From NCBI GenBank assembly GCA_040775095.1, contig JAXGTD010000003.1, positions 1 to 64,000 of the forward strand: a DNA stretch of 64,000 nucleotides, read 5' to 3'. The notes under the pieces are model-generated. The model did no database searches. It worked only from the letters and a program-made list of their open reading frames with translations, and was not told where the DNA came from. The DNA comes from JAXGTD01 sp040775095 (lineage in GTDB: Bacteria; Pseudomonadota; Gammaproteobacteria; Chromatiales; Chromatiaceae). Shown in pieces: positions 36,466 through 45,600 of this stretch (position 1 is its first letter; every line of letters starts with the position of its first letter). Made by a program: the position numbers and the translations under genes.

Positions 36466-37815
36466 TCAGACTCTGGCACCGCGGGCGCGATAACGCACGG
36501 GCAGCTCGACCAGGGCGCGGAAGCCACCGAGACTCTCGGAGCGACCCAGCGTGAGACGCCCGGAATAGAGGCCGACGATCTCACGCGCGATGGCAAGGCC
36601 CAGTCCATGCCCCTCGACCGCCTCGTCGAGTCGCACGCCGCGCTCGAGGATCGCTGCCAGTGCCTCATCTGAACAGCCCGGCCCGTCATCCTCAATGATG
36701 AATCGCACCCCATCGGGGATCGACTCGATCCGACAGCGAACCCGGGTGTGCGCCCACTTGAACGCATTCTCGAGCAGGTTCCCCAGCAGCTCGAGCATGT
36801 CCTCGCGGTCAGCGCCAATACACTCCGGCGCATCCACGCGGCAGTCCGTCTCGATCGCCCGTTGCGGATACATCTGCCCGAGCAGCCTTGTGAGGGTGGT
36901 CAGCTCCGCGTCGGGATCGAAATGGGCGCCCGCGGCGACACCCCCGGCGAGCCGGGCCCGACGCAGCTCGCGTTCCAACAACCGACCGAGGCGCTCGATC
37001 TGCCCGCGAATCTCCTCGCGCAGGGCGGCATCCATGCGCGGGTCATCGATCTGCTGCAAGAGCAGATTCAGCGGTCCCTTGAGGGCGTGGGCGAGGTTGC
37101 CGACCGCATTGCGCGAACGCTCCAGGCGTCGGGCGTAGATCGCAAGCAGGCCGTTGATCTTGCGCACCAAGGGCAGAATCTCCGCCGGCACGTCTTCTGT
37201 CAGGGCGCCGGTTGCACCCGATTCCAATCGCTCGATGTCCCGGTAGATCGGCTGCAGGCGCGCGAACGCCCGCCGCACGATGCCGCGCTGCACCATGACC
37301 ATCAGGATCAGGCCGACGAGCGCGATCAGCGCGAACGTGTTCTCGAAACCCGCGACCTCTGTCGCGATCGGGCTGATGTCCTCGGCCACCGCGACAGCAA
37401 CGTTCACGCCGTTGCGCCGGTACCCGGTGCCCAGGATCAACATCGGTTGACCCATCGGACCCTCGGCGCGCCAGACCTCCCTGGCACCGGGCTCCAGGGG
37501 ACGCACCTCCAGAGACTGGTCCCAGAGTGAGCGCGAGCGGATCAACTCGCCGCCGGCGCTGAGAATCGAGAAATAGTGACCGGAGTAAGGTTGATCGAAG
37601 GCCGGCGACAACTGCCGGATGGGCAAGCTCAGATGTCCGTCCCTGCCCACCCTCAACGCGCCGAACAGCGCCTCCGTATCGTGGTGGAGCCGCGAGATCA
37701 ACAGCGCATCGGCACTGCGATGCAAGGCGGCATGCCCGAGCCACCACGCGCCGGCGATCAACAGCGACAGGCTCAGCGTCAGGCCCAGGTGCAGGCGCCG
37801 TTCCAGTGATTTCAT
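36466..37815 (-). CDS. Sensor histidine kinase (QseC/PhoQ type)
   Basis: 449-residue inner-membrane kinase. Helix 1 lies at about residues 8-28 and helix 2 at about 163-183 (FALIALVGLILMVMVQRG), with a periplasmic sensor domain of about 130 residues between. The H-box is NLAHALKGPLNLLLQQ (His near 243); the usual HALKTPL has Gly here instead of Thr. HATPase motifs NLLENAFKWA, EDDGPGC and GHGLGLAIAREI are present. No regulator gene is adjacent. The PepSY/regulator pair at 40777-41765 is the likely partner. It lies directly upstream of the efflux operon in the same direction. Confidence 0.95.
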   Translation of the reverse strand: MKSLERRLHLGLTLSLSLLIAGAWWLGHAALHRSADALLISRLHHDTEALFGALRVGRDGHLSLPIRQLSPAFDQPYSGHYFSILSAGGELIRSRSLWDQSLEVRPLEPGAREVWRAEGPMGQPMLILGTGYRRNGVNVAVAVAEDISPIATEVAGFENTFALIALVGLILMVMVQRGIVRRAFARLQPIYRDIERLESGATGALTEDVPAEILPLVRKINGLLAIYARRLERSRNAVGNLAHALKGPLNLLLQQIDDPRMDAALREEIRGQIERLGRLLERELRRARLAGGVAAGAHFDPDAELTTLTRLLGQMYPQRAIETDCRVDAPECIGADREDMLELLGNLLENAFKWAHTRVRCRIESIPDGVRFIIEDDGPGCSDEALAAILERGVRLDEAVEGHGLGLAIAREIVGLYSGRLTLGRSESLGGFRALVELPVRYRARGARV

Positions 37816-37992
37816 GCAAACAAACGCCAAGTCGGACAGACAGGGAGCGCCGGAGACAACGGTCGATACCCAGACCGATTCTCGGAGCGGAACGGGTATT
37901 CAACCGCATCGAAACGACCGCGTCACGGCGCACCGGGAGCCCGTCAGGGATCCAGGTGTCGGAGGCGCCCATGTCGTTGGGTTTAACGACGA

Positions 37993-38021
37993 TGTTAAGG
38001 GGGTGTTAAGAGGATGTTAAG
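37993..38021 (-). promoter_or_regulatory. Three tandem TGTTAAG half-sites at exact 11-bp period
   Basis: TGTTAAG starts at 37993, 38004 and 38015. On the coding strand of the kinase this reads CTTAAC-n5-CTTAAC-n5-CTTAAC, about 180 bp upstream of the kinase start at 37815. It resembles PmrA/QseB-type boxes (CTTAA-n5/6-CTTAA). It is a good candidate operator for the QseB-like regulator encoded at 40777-41436. Confidence 0.65.
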
Positions 38022-38499
38022 GGAATGGTCCGGACCTGCGCTGGGCCGGCCAAGACAGCCGCGGGTGATGGGCGATCCGCGCAACGCCTCGATCCAAATC
38101 CTGACGCCCGTTTGGCCGCGCATTCGAGGATATTGGCCGGATCGCGGCCGACGGGTGTGGCGGACGATGTACGGCACAGGACGGATGAAATGCGGGCGTG
38201 ATGGTACCGCATTCGACAAGGCTCGCCCAGGCCATCCGCATCCCGATCGATTTGGAACCCAAAAGCCCCGGGGCCGCGCCGCGGGCGGAGATTGCGTTTC
38301 ACTACCGTCACCAGCAGTCTTCCCGATACGGGGTCGGTTGCATCCAACGGATTTTCGGTTTTCCCCACTTCTCGGCGGCAAATCCGCGTTTCGGACGAAT
38401 AGCCCCCGCTACTGGCTACTGGCCAGCGAATGTCGCCTCCTTACCCAGCAGTCACGAAACCCTCGTGTCGTGTCGGGGCGGTTGGCCGTCGTTTGGCGA

Positions 38500-38631
38500 T
38501 CAGGAGCCCTTGACGATCAAGGGAAGGGAGCCCCCGGAATGCTTCTTCGCCCGCTTGACCGCCTTCTTCTCCTTCGGGGTCAGAACCGACTGTTTTTTCA
38601 ATTCGCGATTGGAGTGCTGCGTCTTGGACAT
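38500..38631 (-). CDS. Small Lys-rich protein (43 aa)
   Basis: A short gene running SKTQHSNRELKKQSVLTPKE, then a run of KKAVKRAKKHSGG, then SLPLIVKGS to the TGA at 38500. Strongly basic (about one third Lys/Arg) and highly hydrophilic, so nucleic-acid binding is possible. The ATG at 38631 is preceded by GAGGA at 9-nt spacing; a second ATG three codons upstream (38640) is less well placed. Similar short KK-rich proteins occur in other proteobacteria. The flanking 37816-38499 and 38632-39130 hold no other gene I can support. Confidence 0.65.
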   Translation of the reverse strand: MSKTQHSNRELKKQSVLTPKEKKAVKRAKKHSGGSLPLIVKGS

Positions 38632-39130
38632 GGCGTTCATTCCTCACGACGGTGGATGGTTGCTAAACGAAATATTCGCCGGTGGGATCCGTGGGCGCTT
38701 TCGGCGTACTCCCGTTCGACGCCGGACCACCAAGTGGACCCCGACGCGCCGATTCGTAACCGCGGGCGGATTCGCTCAGATCGCGACAGTTGCCGCAACT
38801 GTTGGATGCTCGACGCGGCTACCCTGGCGCGCTCGCCAGAGTCGGACAAAATCATCCGACACAAGCGGAACATACGCTCTCTGGGCGCGATCACAAGGGG
38901 AGTTTTCCGCGCCGAGAGCGGATCGCTCCAAAAGGAGGGCCATCCAAGCACCCTGGCCGGAATGCTCGTTTCGCTGACCCGCGGTATCGGGTTCCACTCT
39001 CGCGGCACCACCTGCCGTAGTATCGTCATGCGCATGGGAGCCCCGGACGATGACCCGCGCCCTGAGGCCGGAATGTGCAGACCGGGCGCGGCCGCGCTTG
39101 ACCCGCGACGCGGGCGTCCTGCCCAGCCGG

Positions 39131-39745
39131 TCAGAGAAAGAGCAGGATCGCGAAGTAGTGACTGATGCTGCCAGCCAGGACGAAGAGGTGCCAGACGCCG
39201 TGACACCAGCGCCAGACATGATCCAACGCGTAGAAGACTACACCGATGGTGTAGAAGAGGCCACCTGCCAGCAGCAGCCGGAAGCCCGCCGGCGGCAGGG
39301 CGGCAATGATGGGGTCGAGGGCGAACAGGATCAGCCAACCCATGACCAGGTAGATCGCCACCGACAGCAGGCCGCCGCCCCCTTTGCGGACGGTGTCGGT
39401 GATGATGCCCAAGACGGCCAGACCCCAGACAGCGCCGAACAACCACCAGCCGGCCGCATGGCCAAGGGCCACCAGGCTAAACGGCGTATAGGTGCCCGCG
39501 ATCAACAGGTAGATTGCGTGGTGGTCGAAGACCTGAAAAATCCGCTTTGCTCGCCCGCGCAAGCTGTGGTAAAGGGTTGAGGAGAGGTACAGCAGGGACA
39601 GGGTGAGCCCATAGACACTGAAGCTCACGATGCGGGTGGCCCCACCGCTTACGCCGGCAAGAGACACCAGCACGGCGGTCCCGGCGAGCGCCAGCACCGT
39701 GCCGATCAGATGCGAAATGCTGTTGAAGCGCTCACCCTTGTACAT
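39131..39745 (-). CDS. trhA: Hemolysin III family / PAQR-like membrane protein
   Basis: 204 residues with seven membrane helices, of the TrhA/YqfA (Hly-III, PAQR) family. Conserved motifs: NSISHLIG (helix 1), STLYHS near 55, FDHHAIYLLIAGTYTP near 75 and HFFH-like CHGVWHLFVLAGSISHY near 185-200, supplying a histidine metal site. The family is linked to membrane fluidity/energetics in E. coli rather than true haemolysis. Divergent from the transglutaminase gene. Confidence 0.93.
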   Translation of the reverse strand: MYKGERFNSISHLIGTVLALAGTAVLVSLAGVSGGATRIVSFSVYGLTLSLLYLSSTLYHSLRGRAKRIFQVFDHHAIYLLIAGTYTPFSLVALGHAAGWWLFGAVWGLAVLGIITDTVRKGGGGLLSVAIYLVMGWLILFALDPIIAALPPAGFRLLLAGGLFYTIGVVFYALDHVWRWCHGVWHLFVLAGSISHYFAILLFL

Positions 39746-39886
39746 CTCGACTCCACCCCGCGTTCACGTGCCCTTGGCATGCGCCGCTGAGACGGCGATC
39801 GGCTCGTCAGCGCTCAGGCACCAGCAAGGCTGGCCATGCCGCTCAGCAATCACTCGATCCGACGGACTAAGAATAGGCAGTCTCTC

Positions 39887-40747
39887 ATGCGGCGTATCAA
39901 CATCAGCCATGTCACCGAGTACCTGTTTCCAAGCCCCGTTGCATTGCTGCCCCACCGGCTCTTGCTGCGGCCGCGGGAGAACCACAACGTCAGGATCGAA
40001 TCCTCGGTGCTGGATATCAGCCCTGCCCACACCCTGCAATGGAAACGCGACGTCCTGGACAACTCGGTCGCGCTGGTGGGCTTTACGGAGCCATCGGATC
40101 GCCTGCACATCGCCAGCAGCGTGGTGATCCAGCACTTCGAGGAGAACCCGTTCGACTTCCTGGTGGATGACTACGCGGTGATCCACCCGTTCGACTACGC
40201 CGAGGAGGAGCAGACGGTGCTCGCGCCCTTCCAGCGGTCCGTCCATCCCCTGGAGCGCGACGCGGTTCAGCGCTGGCTCGATGGACTGGGTCTGCAGCAG
40301 CCCATGGAGACCTTCGCGCTGCTCGACCGCCTGAACCGGGAGATTGCCGGCCGCTTTGTCTATCGGATGCGCGAGGAGCCGGGCGTACAGACGCCCGGCC
40401 TGACACTGACGAGCAACAGCGGGTCCTGCCGTGATTTCGCATCGCTGTTCATGGAGGCCTGCCGGTTCCTCGGGTTGGCCAGCCGCTTCGTCAGCGGCTA
40501 CCTGTTCGCACCGTCCACCGAGGCAGGCAACGCATCGACCCATGCCTGGGCCGAAGCCTACCTGCCCGGCGCGGGTTGGAGGGGCTTCGACCCCACCAGC
40601 GGCGAGGTGACGGGCGACCGGCACATCGCGGTGGCGGTGGCGCGCCACCCGGAAGCGGTGCCGCCGGTGGCCGGAAGCTACCGCGGTCCGACCGGCCAGC
40701 CACCGGTGTTGAACGTCGCGGTGCAGGTCAGCGCGCTCGACGCTTGA
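39887..40747 (+). CDS. Transglutaminase-like cysteine protease family protein
   Basis: 286-residue protein with an N-terminal bacterial transglutaminase domain (residues 1-90) and a transglutaminase core. Catalytic triad visible: Cys in SNSGSCRDFASLFMEACR (about 184), His in NASTHAWAEAYLPG (about 223) and Asp in WRGFDPTSGE (about 238). Members may crosslink, or more often hydrolyse, peptides; the substrate is unknown. ATG 39887 gives the family start MRRINISHVTEYLF. It separates trhA from the regulator gene on the opposite strand. Confidence 0.92.
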   Translation: MRRINISHVTEYLFPSPVALLPHRLLLRPRENHNVRIESSVLDISPAHTLQWKRDVLDNSVALVGFTEPSDRLHIASSVVIQHFEENPFDFLVDDYAVIHPFDYAEEEQTVLAPFQRSVHPLERDAVQRWLDGLGLQQPMETFALLDRLNREIAGRFVYRMREEPGVQTPGLTLTSNSGSCRDFASLFMEACRFLGLASRFVSGYLFAPSTEAGNASTHAWAEAYLPGAGWRGFDPTSGEVTGDRHIAVAVARHPEAVPPVAGSYRGPTGQPPVLNVAVQVSALDA

Positions 40748-40776
40748 GCGCGCGGCCTCCGGGCCACCACCTGGGC

Positions 40777-41436
40777 TCACCGACCAAGCACATAACCCTG
40801 CCCACGCTGGGTGCGGATGCAGTCCCTGCCGACCTTCTCGCGCAGACGCCGCACGTAGACCTCGATCAGATTGCTGCCACGGGAGAAGTCCTGATCGTAC
40901 ACGTGCTCGATCAGCCGTTCCTTGGATAAGAGCTTGCCCGCGTTGAGCATGAAATAGCGCAGCAACCGGAACTCGGTGCCGGTCAGCTCGACGCTGCGAC
41001 CGTCCGCCAACCGCACCCGCTGGCGGTCCTCGTCGAGCACCAGCCCACCGGCGCTCAGCGCCTGTCCAGGCAGACCGGCCGCGCGCCGCACCAGGGCCTG
41101 AATCCGCGCGATCACCTCCTCGACGTGGAAAGGCTTGCCCAGGTAGTCGTCGGCACCCGCCTTGAGACCATCGACCCGCTCGTGCCAGGCGTCGCGGGCG
41201 GTCAGCACCAGCACCGGCGTACTCAGTCCGCTCGCGCGCAGGTTCGCCAGGACGTCGAGCCCCGGGCGCCCGGGCAAACCGAGATCCAGCACGATGGCAT
41301 CGTACTCCATGTCCAGGGCGAGGAATTCCCCGACGATCCCGTCGCTGGCCTGGTCGACCGCGAACCCGGCCCGCGCAAGCTCGGTCGCCAGCGTCTGGGC
41401 CTGCGCGGAATCGTCTTCGACCAGCAGGACGCGCAT
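40777..41436 (-). CDS. OmpR/PhoB-family response regulator (QseB/PmrA-like)
   Basis: 219 residues. Receiver domain with acidic pair VEDD (residues 7-10), phospho-acceptor Asp51 in IVLDLGLPG, TA in LVLTARD and Lys in YLGKPF. The C-terminal winged helix contains SRGSNLIEVYVRRLREKVG and IRTQRGQGYVLGR. It follows the PepSY gene by 2 bp and is downstream of pntB. No kinase gene adjoins it; the kinase at 36466-37815 is the best partner, and CTTAA-type direct repeats upstream of that kinase fit this family's binding style. Confidence 0.95.
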   Translation of the reverse strand: MRVLLVEDDSAQAQTLATELARAGFAVDQASDGIVGEFLALDMEYDAIVLDLGLPGRPGLDVLANLRASGLSTPVLVLTARDAWHERVDGLKAGADDYLGKPFHVEEVIARIQALVRRAAGLPGQALSAGGLVLDEDRQRVRLADGRSVELTGTEFRLLRYFMLNAGKLLSKERLIEHVYDQDFSRGSNLIEVYVRRLREKVGRDCIRTQRGQGYVLGR

Positions 41437-41438
41437 GT

Positions 41439-41765
41439 TCAGGGAGGATCCACAGGGTGAAGCGGATCGTGCTCGATCAGCGCGCCGGTCTCCGCATCGA
41501 CCTCAAGCTCCCAGACCTCGCCGGTGGGGGCCAGCATCTGGATCTCGTAGACATAGCGCCCGTGGGTCTCTTCAAAATGCAGCGTCGCATTGAGCAGGGT
41601 GCCCGGTCGAATCGCGCGGGCCTCCCTGATGAGGGTCTCGAGCGAAACCGCGCGACCCTGGGCGTACAGATCCAGTGCAAGGTCCGCATCGCTGGCCGCG
41701 ACAGCGCCAGCGCCAGCGCTCAGCGCCAGTCCGGCACTCGCCACGACACGTAGCCGTTGCAACAC
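41439..41765 (-). CDS. PepSY-domain periplasmic protein
   Basis: 108 residues, signal peptide (about residues 5-24, ending in AVAA) then a PepSY domain (LETLIREARAIRPGTLLNAT, GRYVYEIQML and LEVDAETGALIEHDP). Proteins of this kind commonly precede QseB-type regulators. Start is GTG 41765 with AGGG at 5-nt spacing; the AGGG overlaps the pntB stop region, so translation is coupled to pntB (7-bp gap). Confidence 0.88.
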   Translation of the reverse strand: MLQRLRVVASAGLALSAGAGAVAASDADLALDLYAQGRAVSLETLIREARAIRPGTLLNATLHFEETHGRYVYEIQMLAPTGEVWELEVDAETGALIEHDPLHPVDPP

Positions 41766-41772
41766 GTCGACC

Positions 41773-43173
41773 CTAGTGGCCGCCGCCCTTCAGCGCCGCC
41801 GCCATGCCCTCGATGGTGTCTTTGGCGTCACCGAAGATCAGCGACGTGTTATCCCGATAGAAGAGCAGATTGTCGACGCCAGAGTAGCCGGGACGCATCG
41901 AGCGCTTGAGGAAGTAGACCTGACGCGCCTTACCCGCCTCGATGATCGGCATCCCGTAGATCGGGCTGGACTTGTCTTCCTTCGCGGCGGGATTGACGAC
42001 GTCGTTGGCGCCAACCACCAGGGCGACATCGGCGCTCGGAAACTCGGAATTGATCTCGTCCATCTCCAACACCAGGTCGTAGGGGATGTCGGCCTCCGCC
42101 AGCAGGACGTTCATGTGTCCGGGCATGCGCCCGGCAACCGGGTGGATCGCAAACTTCACCTCGACACCGCGTGCCTGCAGCAGCTCGGTCATCTCCTTGA
42201 CCGCATGTTGCGCCTGGGCGACCGCCATGCCGTAGCCAGGCACGATAATGACCTTGGAGGCGTCCTCCATCCAATAGACCGCATCCTCCACCGAGGCCGA
42301 CTTCACACCCTTTTGCGCCGCCACGGCGCCCGCGCTGTCGCCGCCGCCACTGTCGGAGCCGAAGCCGCCGAAGACCACATTGATGATCGAGCGGTTCATC
42401 GCGCGGCACATGATGTAAGACAGGATCGCGCCCGAGAAACCGACCAGCGCGCCGACGATGATCAGCAGATTGTTATGCAGCGTGAAGCCGGTCGCGGCCG
42501 CGGCCCAGCCCGAGTAGCTGTTGAGCATCGAGATCACCACCGGCATGTCCGCGCCGCCGATCGGGATGATCAGGGTGCCGCCGAGCACCAGCGCCAGCAG
42601 CGTCATCAACGCCAATGACCAGACGTCGCCGGTCATCGCAAAATACACCGCCAGCGCAATGGTCGACAGCGCGATCAGCGCATTGAGCAGGTGCTGTCCG
42701 GCGAACTTGACCGGCGCACCGCTCATCAGTCCCTGCAGCTTCACAAACGCGATCACCGAGCCGGTGAAAGTGATCGCGCCGATCACGATCCCAGCCGACA
42801 GCTCACCCATCAACACCGGATTGAGCGCGCCGGCCGCCTGTTTGTTCAGGAACGTGCCAATGGCCACCAGGACCGCGGCCATACCGACGAAGCTGTGCAG
42901 GGCGGCCACCAGCTGCGGCATCGCCGTCATCTTGATCAGCAGCGCGATAACGATACCGATTACCGCACCGATACCGACCCCGGCGATGATCAGCCCGTAG
43001 GACTGCACCTCACTGCCCAGCAGTGTCGCGCCGATCGCGATGACCATGCCGAGCATGCCGAAGAGATTGCCGCGTCGCGCGGTCGCCGGGTGCGTGAGCC
43101 CCTTCAGCGCAAAGATGAACAAAATGGCAGAGACCAGATAGGCGACCGCCTGGGTGTTGGGAGACAGATCCAT
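41773..43173 (-). CDS. pntB: NAD(P) transhydrogenase subunit beta
   Basis: 466-residue proton-translocating transhydrogenase subunit. Membrane domain II (about nine helices, residues 1-260) is followed by the NADPH-binding domain III with VIIVPGYGMAVAQAQH, INSEFPSADVALVVGANDVVNP and KRSMRPGYSGVDN. It transfers hydride from NADH to NADP using the proton gradient, a useful NADPH source in sulfur oxidisers. Last of the pntAA-pntAB-pntB set. Confidence 0.97.
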   Translation of the reverse strand: MDLSPNTQAVAYLVSAILFIFALKGLTHPATARRGNLFGMLGMVIAIGATLLGSEVQSYGLIIAGVGIGAVIGIVIALLIKMTAMPQLVAALHSFVGMAAVLVAIGTFLNKQAAGALNPVLMGELSAGIVIGAITFTGSVIAFVKLQGLMSGAPVKFAGQHLLNALIALSTIALAVYFAMTGDVWSLALMTLLALVLGGTLIIPIGGADMPVVISMLNSYSGWAAAATGFTLHNNLLIIVGALVGFSGAILSYIMCRAMNRSIINVVFGGFGSDSGGGDSAGAVAAQKGVKSASVEDAVYWMEDASKVIIVPGYGMAVAQAQHAVKEMTELLQARGVEVKFAIHPVAGRMPGHMNVLLAEADIPYDLVLEMDEINSEFPSADVALVVGANDVVNPAAKEDKSSPIYGMPIIEAGKARQVYFLKRSMRPGYSGVDNLLFYRDNTSLIFGDAKDTIEGMAAALKGGGH

Positions 43174-43186
43174 GAGTGTGGGCGCC

Positions 43187-43477
43187 CTATTTCTTCTTCT
43201 TGAACATCGACAGCATCCGGTGCGTGACCAGGAAGCCGCCAAAGACGTTGATGCTGGCGAGCAGCACCGCGACGAAGCCCATGATCTCGGCGCTGGTGCC
43301 GGCGCTCTCCAGTCCGGTGACCAACAGCGCCCCGACCAGCACGATGCCGGAGATGGCGTTGGTCAGCGCCACCAGCGGCGTATGCAGCGACGGCGTGACG
43401 CCCCAGATGACGTAGTAACCAATGAAACAGGCCAGGACAAAGACATAGAGTGCGAGAACGGATTCAGACATCGACAT
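43187..43477 (-). CDS. pntAB: NAD(P) transhydrogenase subunit alpha part 2 (membrane helices)
   Basis: 96 residues with three membrane helices (about 8-28, 38-58 and 64-84) and a Lys-rich end (MLSMFKKKK). It corresponds to the split C-terminal membrane part of PntA. ATG 43477 chosen; MSES at 43471 is an alternative with better GGGGA spacing. It lies 14 bp before pntB. Confidence 0.95.
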   Translation of the reverse strand: MSMSESVLALYVFVLACFIGYYVIWGVTPSLHTPLVALTNAISGIVLVGALLVTGLESAGTSAEIMGFVAVLLASINVFGGFLVTHRMLSMFKKKK

Positions 43478-43584
43478 GGATCCCCATTGTTCGGTGTGCC
43501 AGGAGCGGGTGCGCGAGTCGTACGCGGATGGTCTACGTCGCACCGCCCCGAGAAGCGGATTGGACGCAACCGCCGCGCCGTTCC

Positions 43585-44679
43585 TCACTGGGGCGCGATC
43601 AGCATCGCCTTGGTGATCTCGTCCTCGGCCAGGTCCTTCAGAACCGGGCCGCCATCGGAGCCCTCGACCATGATCTCGAGCAGATTGGCCAGGTTGCGGG
43701 CGTAGAACGCGCTGGCGTCCGAGGCAACCATGGATGGGTAGTTGGTGTGGCCGATGAGTGTCACCCCATGGCGCTCGACCACCTCATCGGCCTGAGTCAG
43801 CTTGCAGTTGCCGCCGTTGGCGGCGGCCAGGTCGACGATCACCGAGCCGGTGCGCATGCGCTCGACCACCGCCTCGGTGATCAGCTCGGGCGCCGGGCGG
43901 CACGGGATCAGCGCGGTGGTGATGATGACCTGTGCCTTGGCCAGCTCGTCGGCCAGCGCCGCCTGCTGCCGCGCCTTGGCCTCGTCGGAGAGCTCCTTCG
44001 CATAGCCGCCCTCGCCGGCCCCGCTTTCCCCAATATCAAGCACGATGGCCTTGGCACCCAACGACTCGATCTGCTCCTTGGTCTCCGGGCGCACATCATA
44101 GGCATAGACGTCCGCGCCAAGGCGACGCGCGGTGGCGATCGCTTGCAGACCGGCGACACCGACGCCCAGCACCACGGTTCGCGCCGGCTTGGCCGAGCCC
44201 GCCGAGGTCATCATCATCGGGAAGAAGCGCCCGTAGCGGGCCGCTGCCTCGATCACCGCCCGGTAGCCGGCAATATTGCTCTGCGACGAGAGCGCGTCCA
44301 TGGATTGGGCGCGGGAGATACGCGGCATCCGCTCCATCGCCAGCACACGCACGCCGCGTCCTGCCATCCCGGCAATCAGCGCGTCCTCGCCACAGCTCTC
44401 GATCAGGCTGATATAGATGCTGCTCGCACCGACCCGCGCGGCCTCCTCGTCGGTCGGGCGCCGCACCTTGAGCACAATGTCGGCGGCCATGCAGGCGTCG
44501 CGCTCCGCGATCACGACCCCCGCGCCGGCGTACTCCTGATCCGGATACTGCGCCGCGGCACCAGCCCCGGCCTCAACGATGACCTCGAAGCCCTTGGCGA
44601 CGAGCTTCTTCGCCACCTCGGGTGTGGTCGCGACGCGCCTCTCACCGGGCAGGGTCTCTGCCGGCACACCGATTTTCAT
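43585..44679 (-). CDS. pntAA: NAD(P) transhydrogenase subunit alpha part 1 (NAD-binding domain)
   Basis: 364-residue soluble domain I of the transhydrogenase. N-terminal [20 protein letters not shown], catalytic loop [20 protein letters not shown] (about 125-145) and NAD-binding [20 protein letters not shown] (about 165-185) are as in PntAA/alanine-dehydrogenase relatives. Separation into pntAA, pntAB and pntB is common in proteobacteria. First gene of the five-gene set ending with the response regulator. Confidence 0.97.
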   Translation of the reverse strand: MKIGVPAETLPGERRVATTPEVAKKLVAKGFEVIVEAGAGAAAQYPDQEYAGAGVVIAERDACMAADIVLKVRRPTDEEAARVGASSIYISLIESCGEDALIAGMAGRGVRVLAMERMPRISRAQSMDALSSQSNIAGYRAVIEAAARYGRFFPMMMTSAGSAKPARTVVLGVGVAGLQAIATARRLGADVYAYDVRPETKEQIESLGAKAIVLDIGESGAGEGGYAKELSDEAKARQQAALADELAKAQVIITTALIPCRPAPELITEAVVERMRTGSVIVDLAAANGGNCKLTQADEVVERHGVTLIGHTNYPSMVASDASAFYARNLANLLEIMVEGSDGGPVLKDLAEDEITKAMLIAPQ

Positions 44680-44892
44680 GGTTCTGTATTCCCCGTGCTC
44701 GCGCCGCGGTCGCGGCCGAAAGACGCGGCATTATCGATGGTCGACCGGGTGATCTCAAGCCGCCGCGGGGATGTGCCGCCGATTTGGCGAGCCAGGGACC
44801 GGCCGCCCCCGACACGCCGGCCAAACCACAGGGCCAGATCCCCCCGCCAGATTCTCCTAACCAGATCAGGCCGCGCCGCCCCCCGCGGCGGC

Positions 44893-45477
44893 TCAGGCCG
44901 GGCTCGAACCCGCCAGATGCCGGGCGATGTCCGCGTGCACCCGGCGGCTCCACACCATGCAGGGGTGACAGAGTGCAGGCACCCGCGTGGTCTCGGCGTC
45001 CGGCCAGATCGCGCTGGCCGGGGGCAGAATCACCAGATCGAACGGCGTCCAGTATGCGCGAAGCGCGATGCCCTCGAGCCGCCCCACCCCGGCGTCCAGC
45101 CGACGCAGCAACGCGCTGCCCGGGCGCATCTGCACGGCACCACGGCCCGGGTACAGGTAGGCAAGCCAGCTGCCGTGCATGGGTGCGGAGATCGCGAAGA
45201 ACTGTCGGGTCCGCCGCCAGCCGCCCAGCTCCTGCAGATAGAGGCGCGCGATCATGCCGCCCATGCTGAACCCGATCAGCGCCAACGGCTCCTCGGGGCC
45301 ACATTCGGCGTCGATGGCATCGCGCAACTGTGCCGCCAGCTCCTCGAGTCCGGCACGGGCATCACTCGGCCTGAGCGATGGTGCCAGGCAAACGAAGCCC
45401 CGTTGCTCGAGAAACATCCGCATACGCCGAAACTTGCGCCCCGTATCGAGGATACCGTGCACCATCACCACGCGCAT
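44893..45477 (-). CDS. Alpha/beta hydrolase (lipase-like esterase)
   Basis: 194-residue hydrolase. Start MRVVMVHGILDTGRKFRRM is the oxyanion-hole type HG motif. Nucleophile elbow GFSMGGMIARLYL has Ser near 75. A C-terminal His in ALCHPCMVWS (about 170) could complete the triad with an Asp in FDLVILPP. No export signal. ATG 45477 chosen; the open upstream frame is not protein-like. Substrate unknown. Confidence 0.88.
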   Translation of the reverse strand: MRVVMVHGILDTGRKFRRMRMFLEQRGFVCLAPSLRPSDARAGLEELAAQLRDAIDAECGPEEPLALIGFSMGGMIARLYLQELGGWRRTRQFFAISAPMHGSWLAYLYPGRGAVQMRPGSALLRRLDAGVGRLEGIALRAYWTPFDLVILPPASAIWPDAETTRVPALCHPCMVWSRRVHADIARHLAGSSPA

Positions 45478-45600
45478 GACGCCCCCTGCCACACGCGGTG
45501 GCCTGACCCGAACGGCCGTTGGGTGCCTATCGCGCTCCCGATGGCGGCACACACGAGGGCACGCCGGGGCCGGGGCGCGATCGCTTCCAACCCGGCGGTC

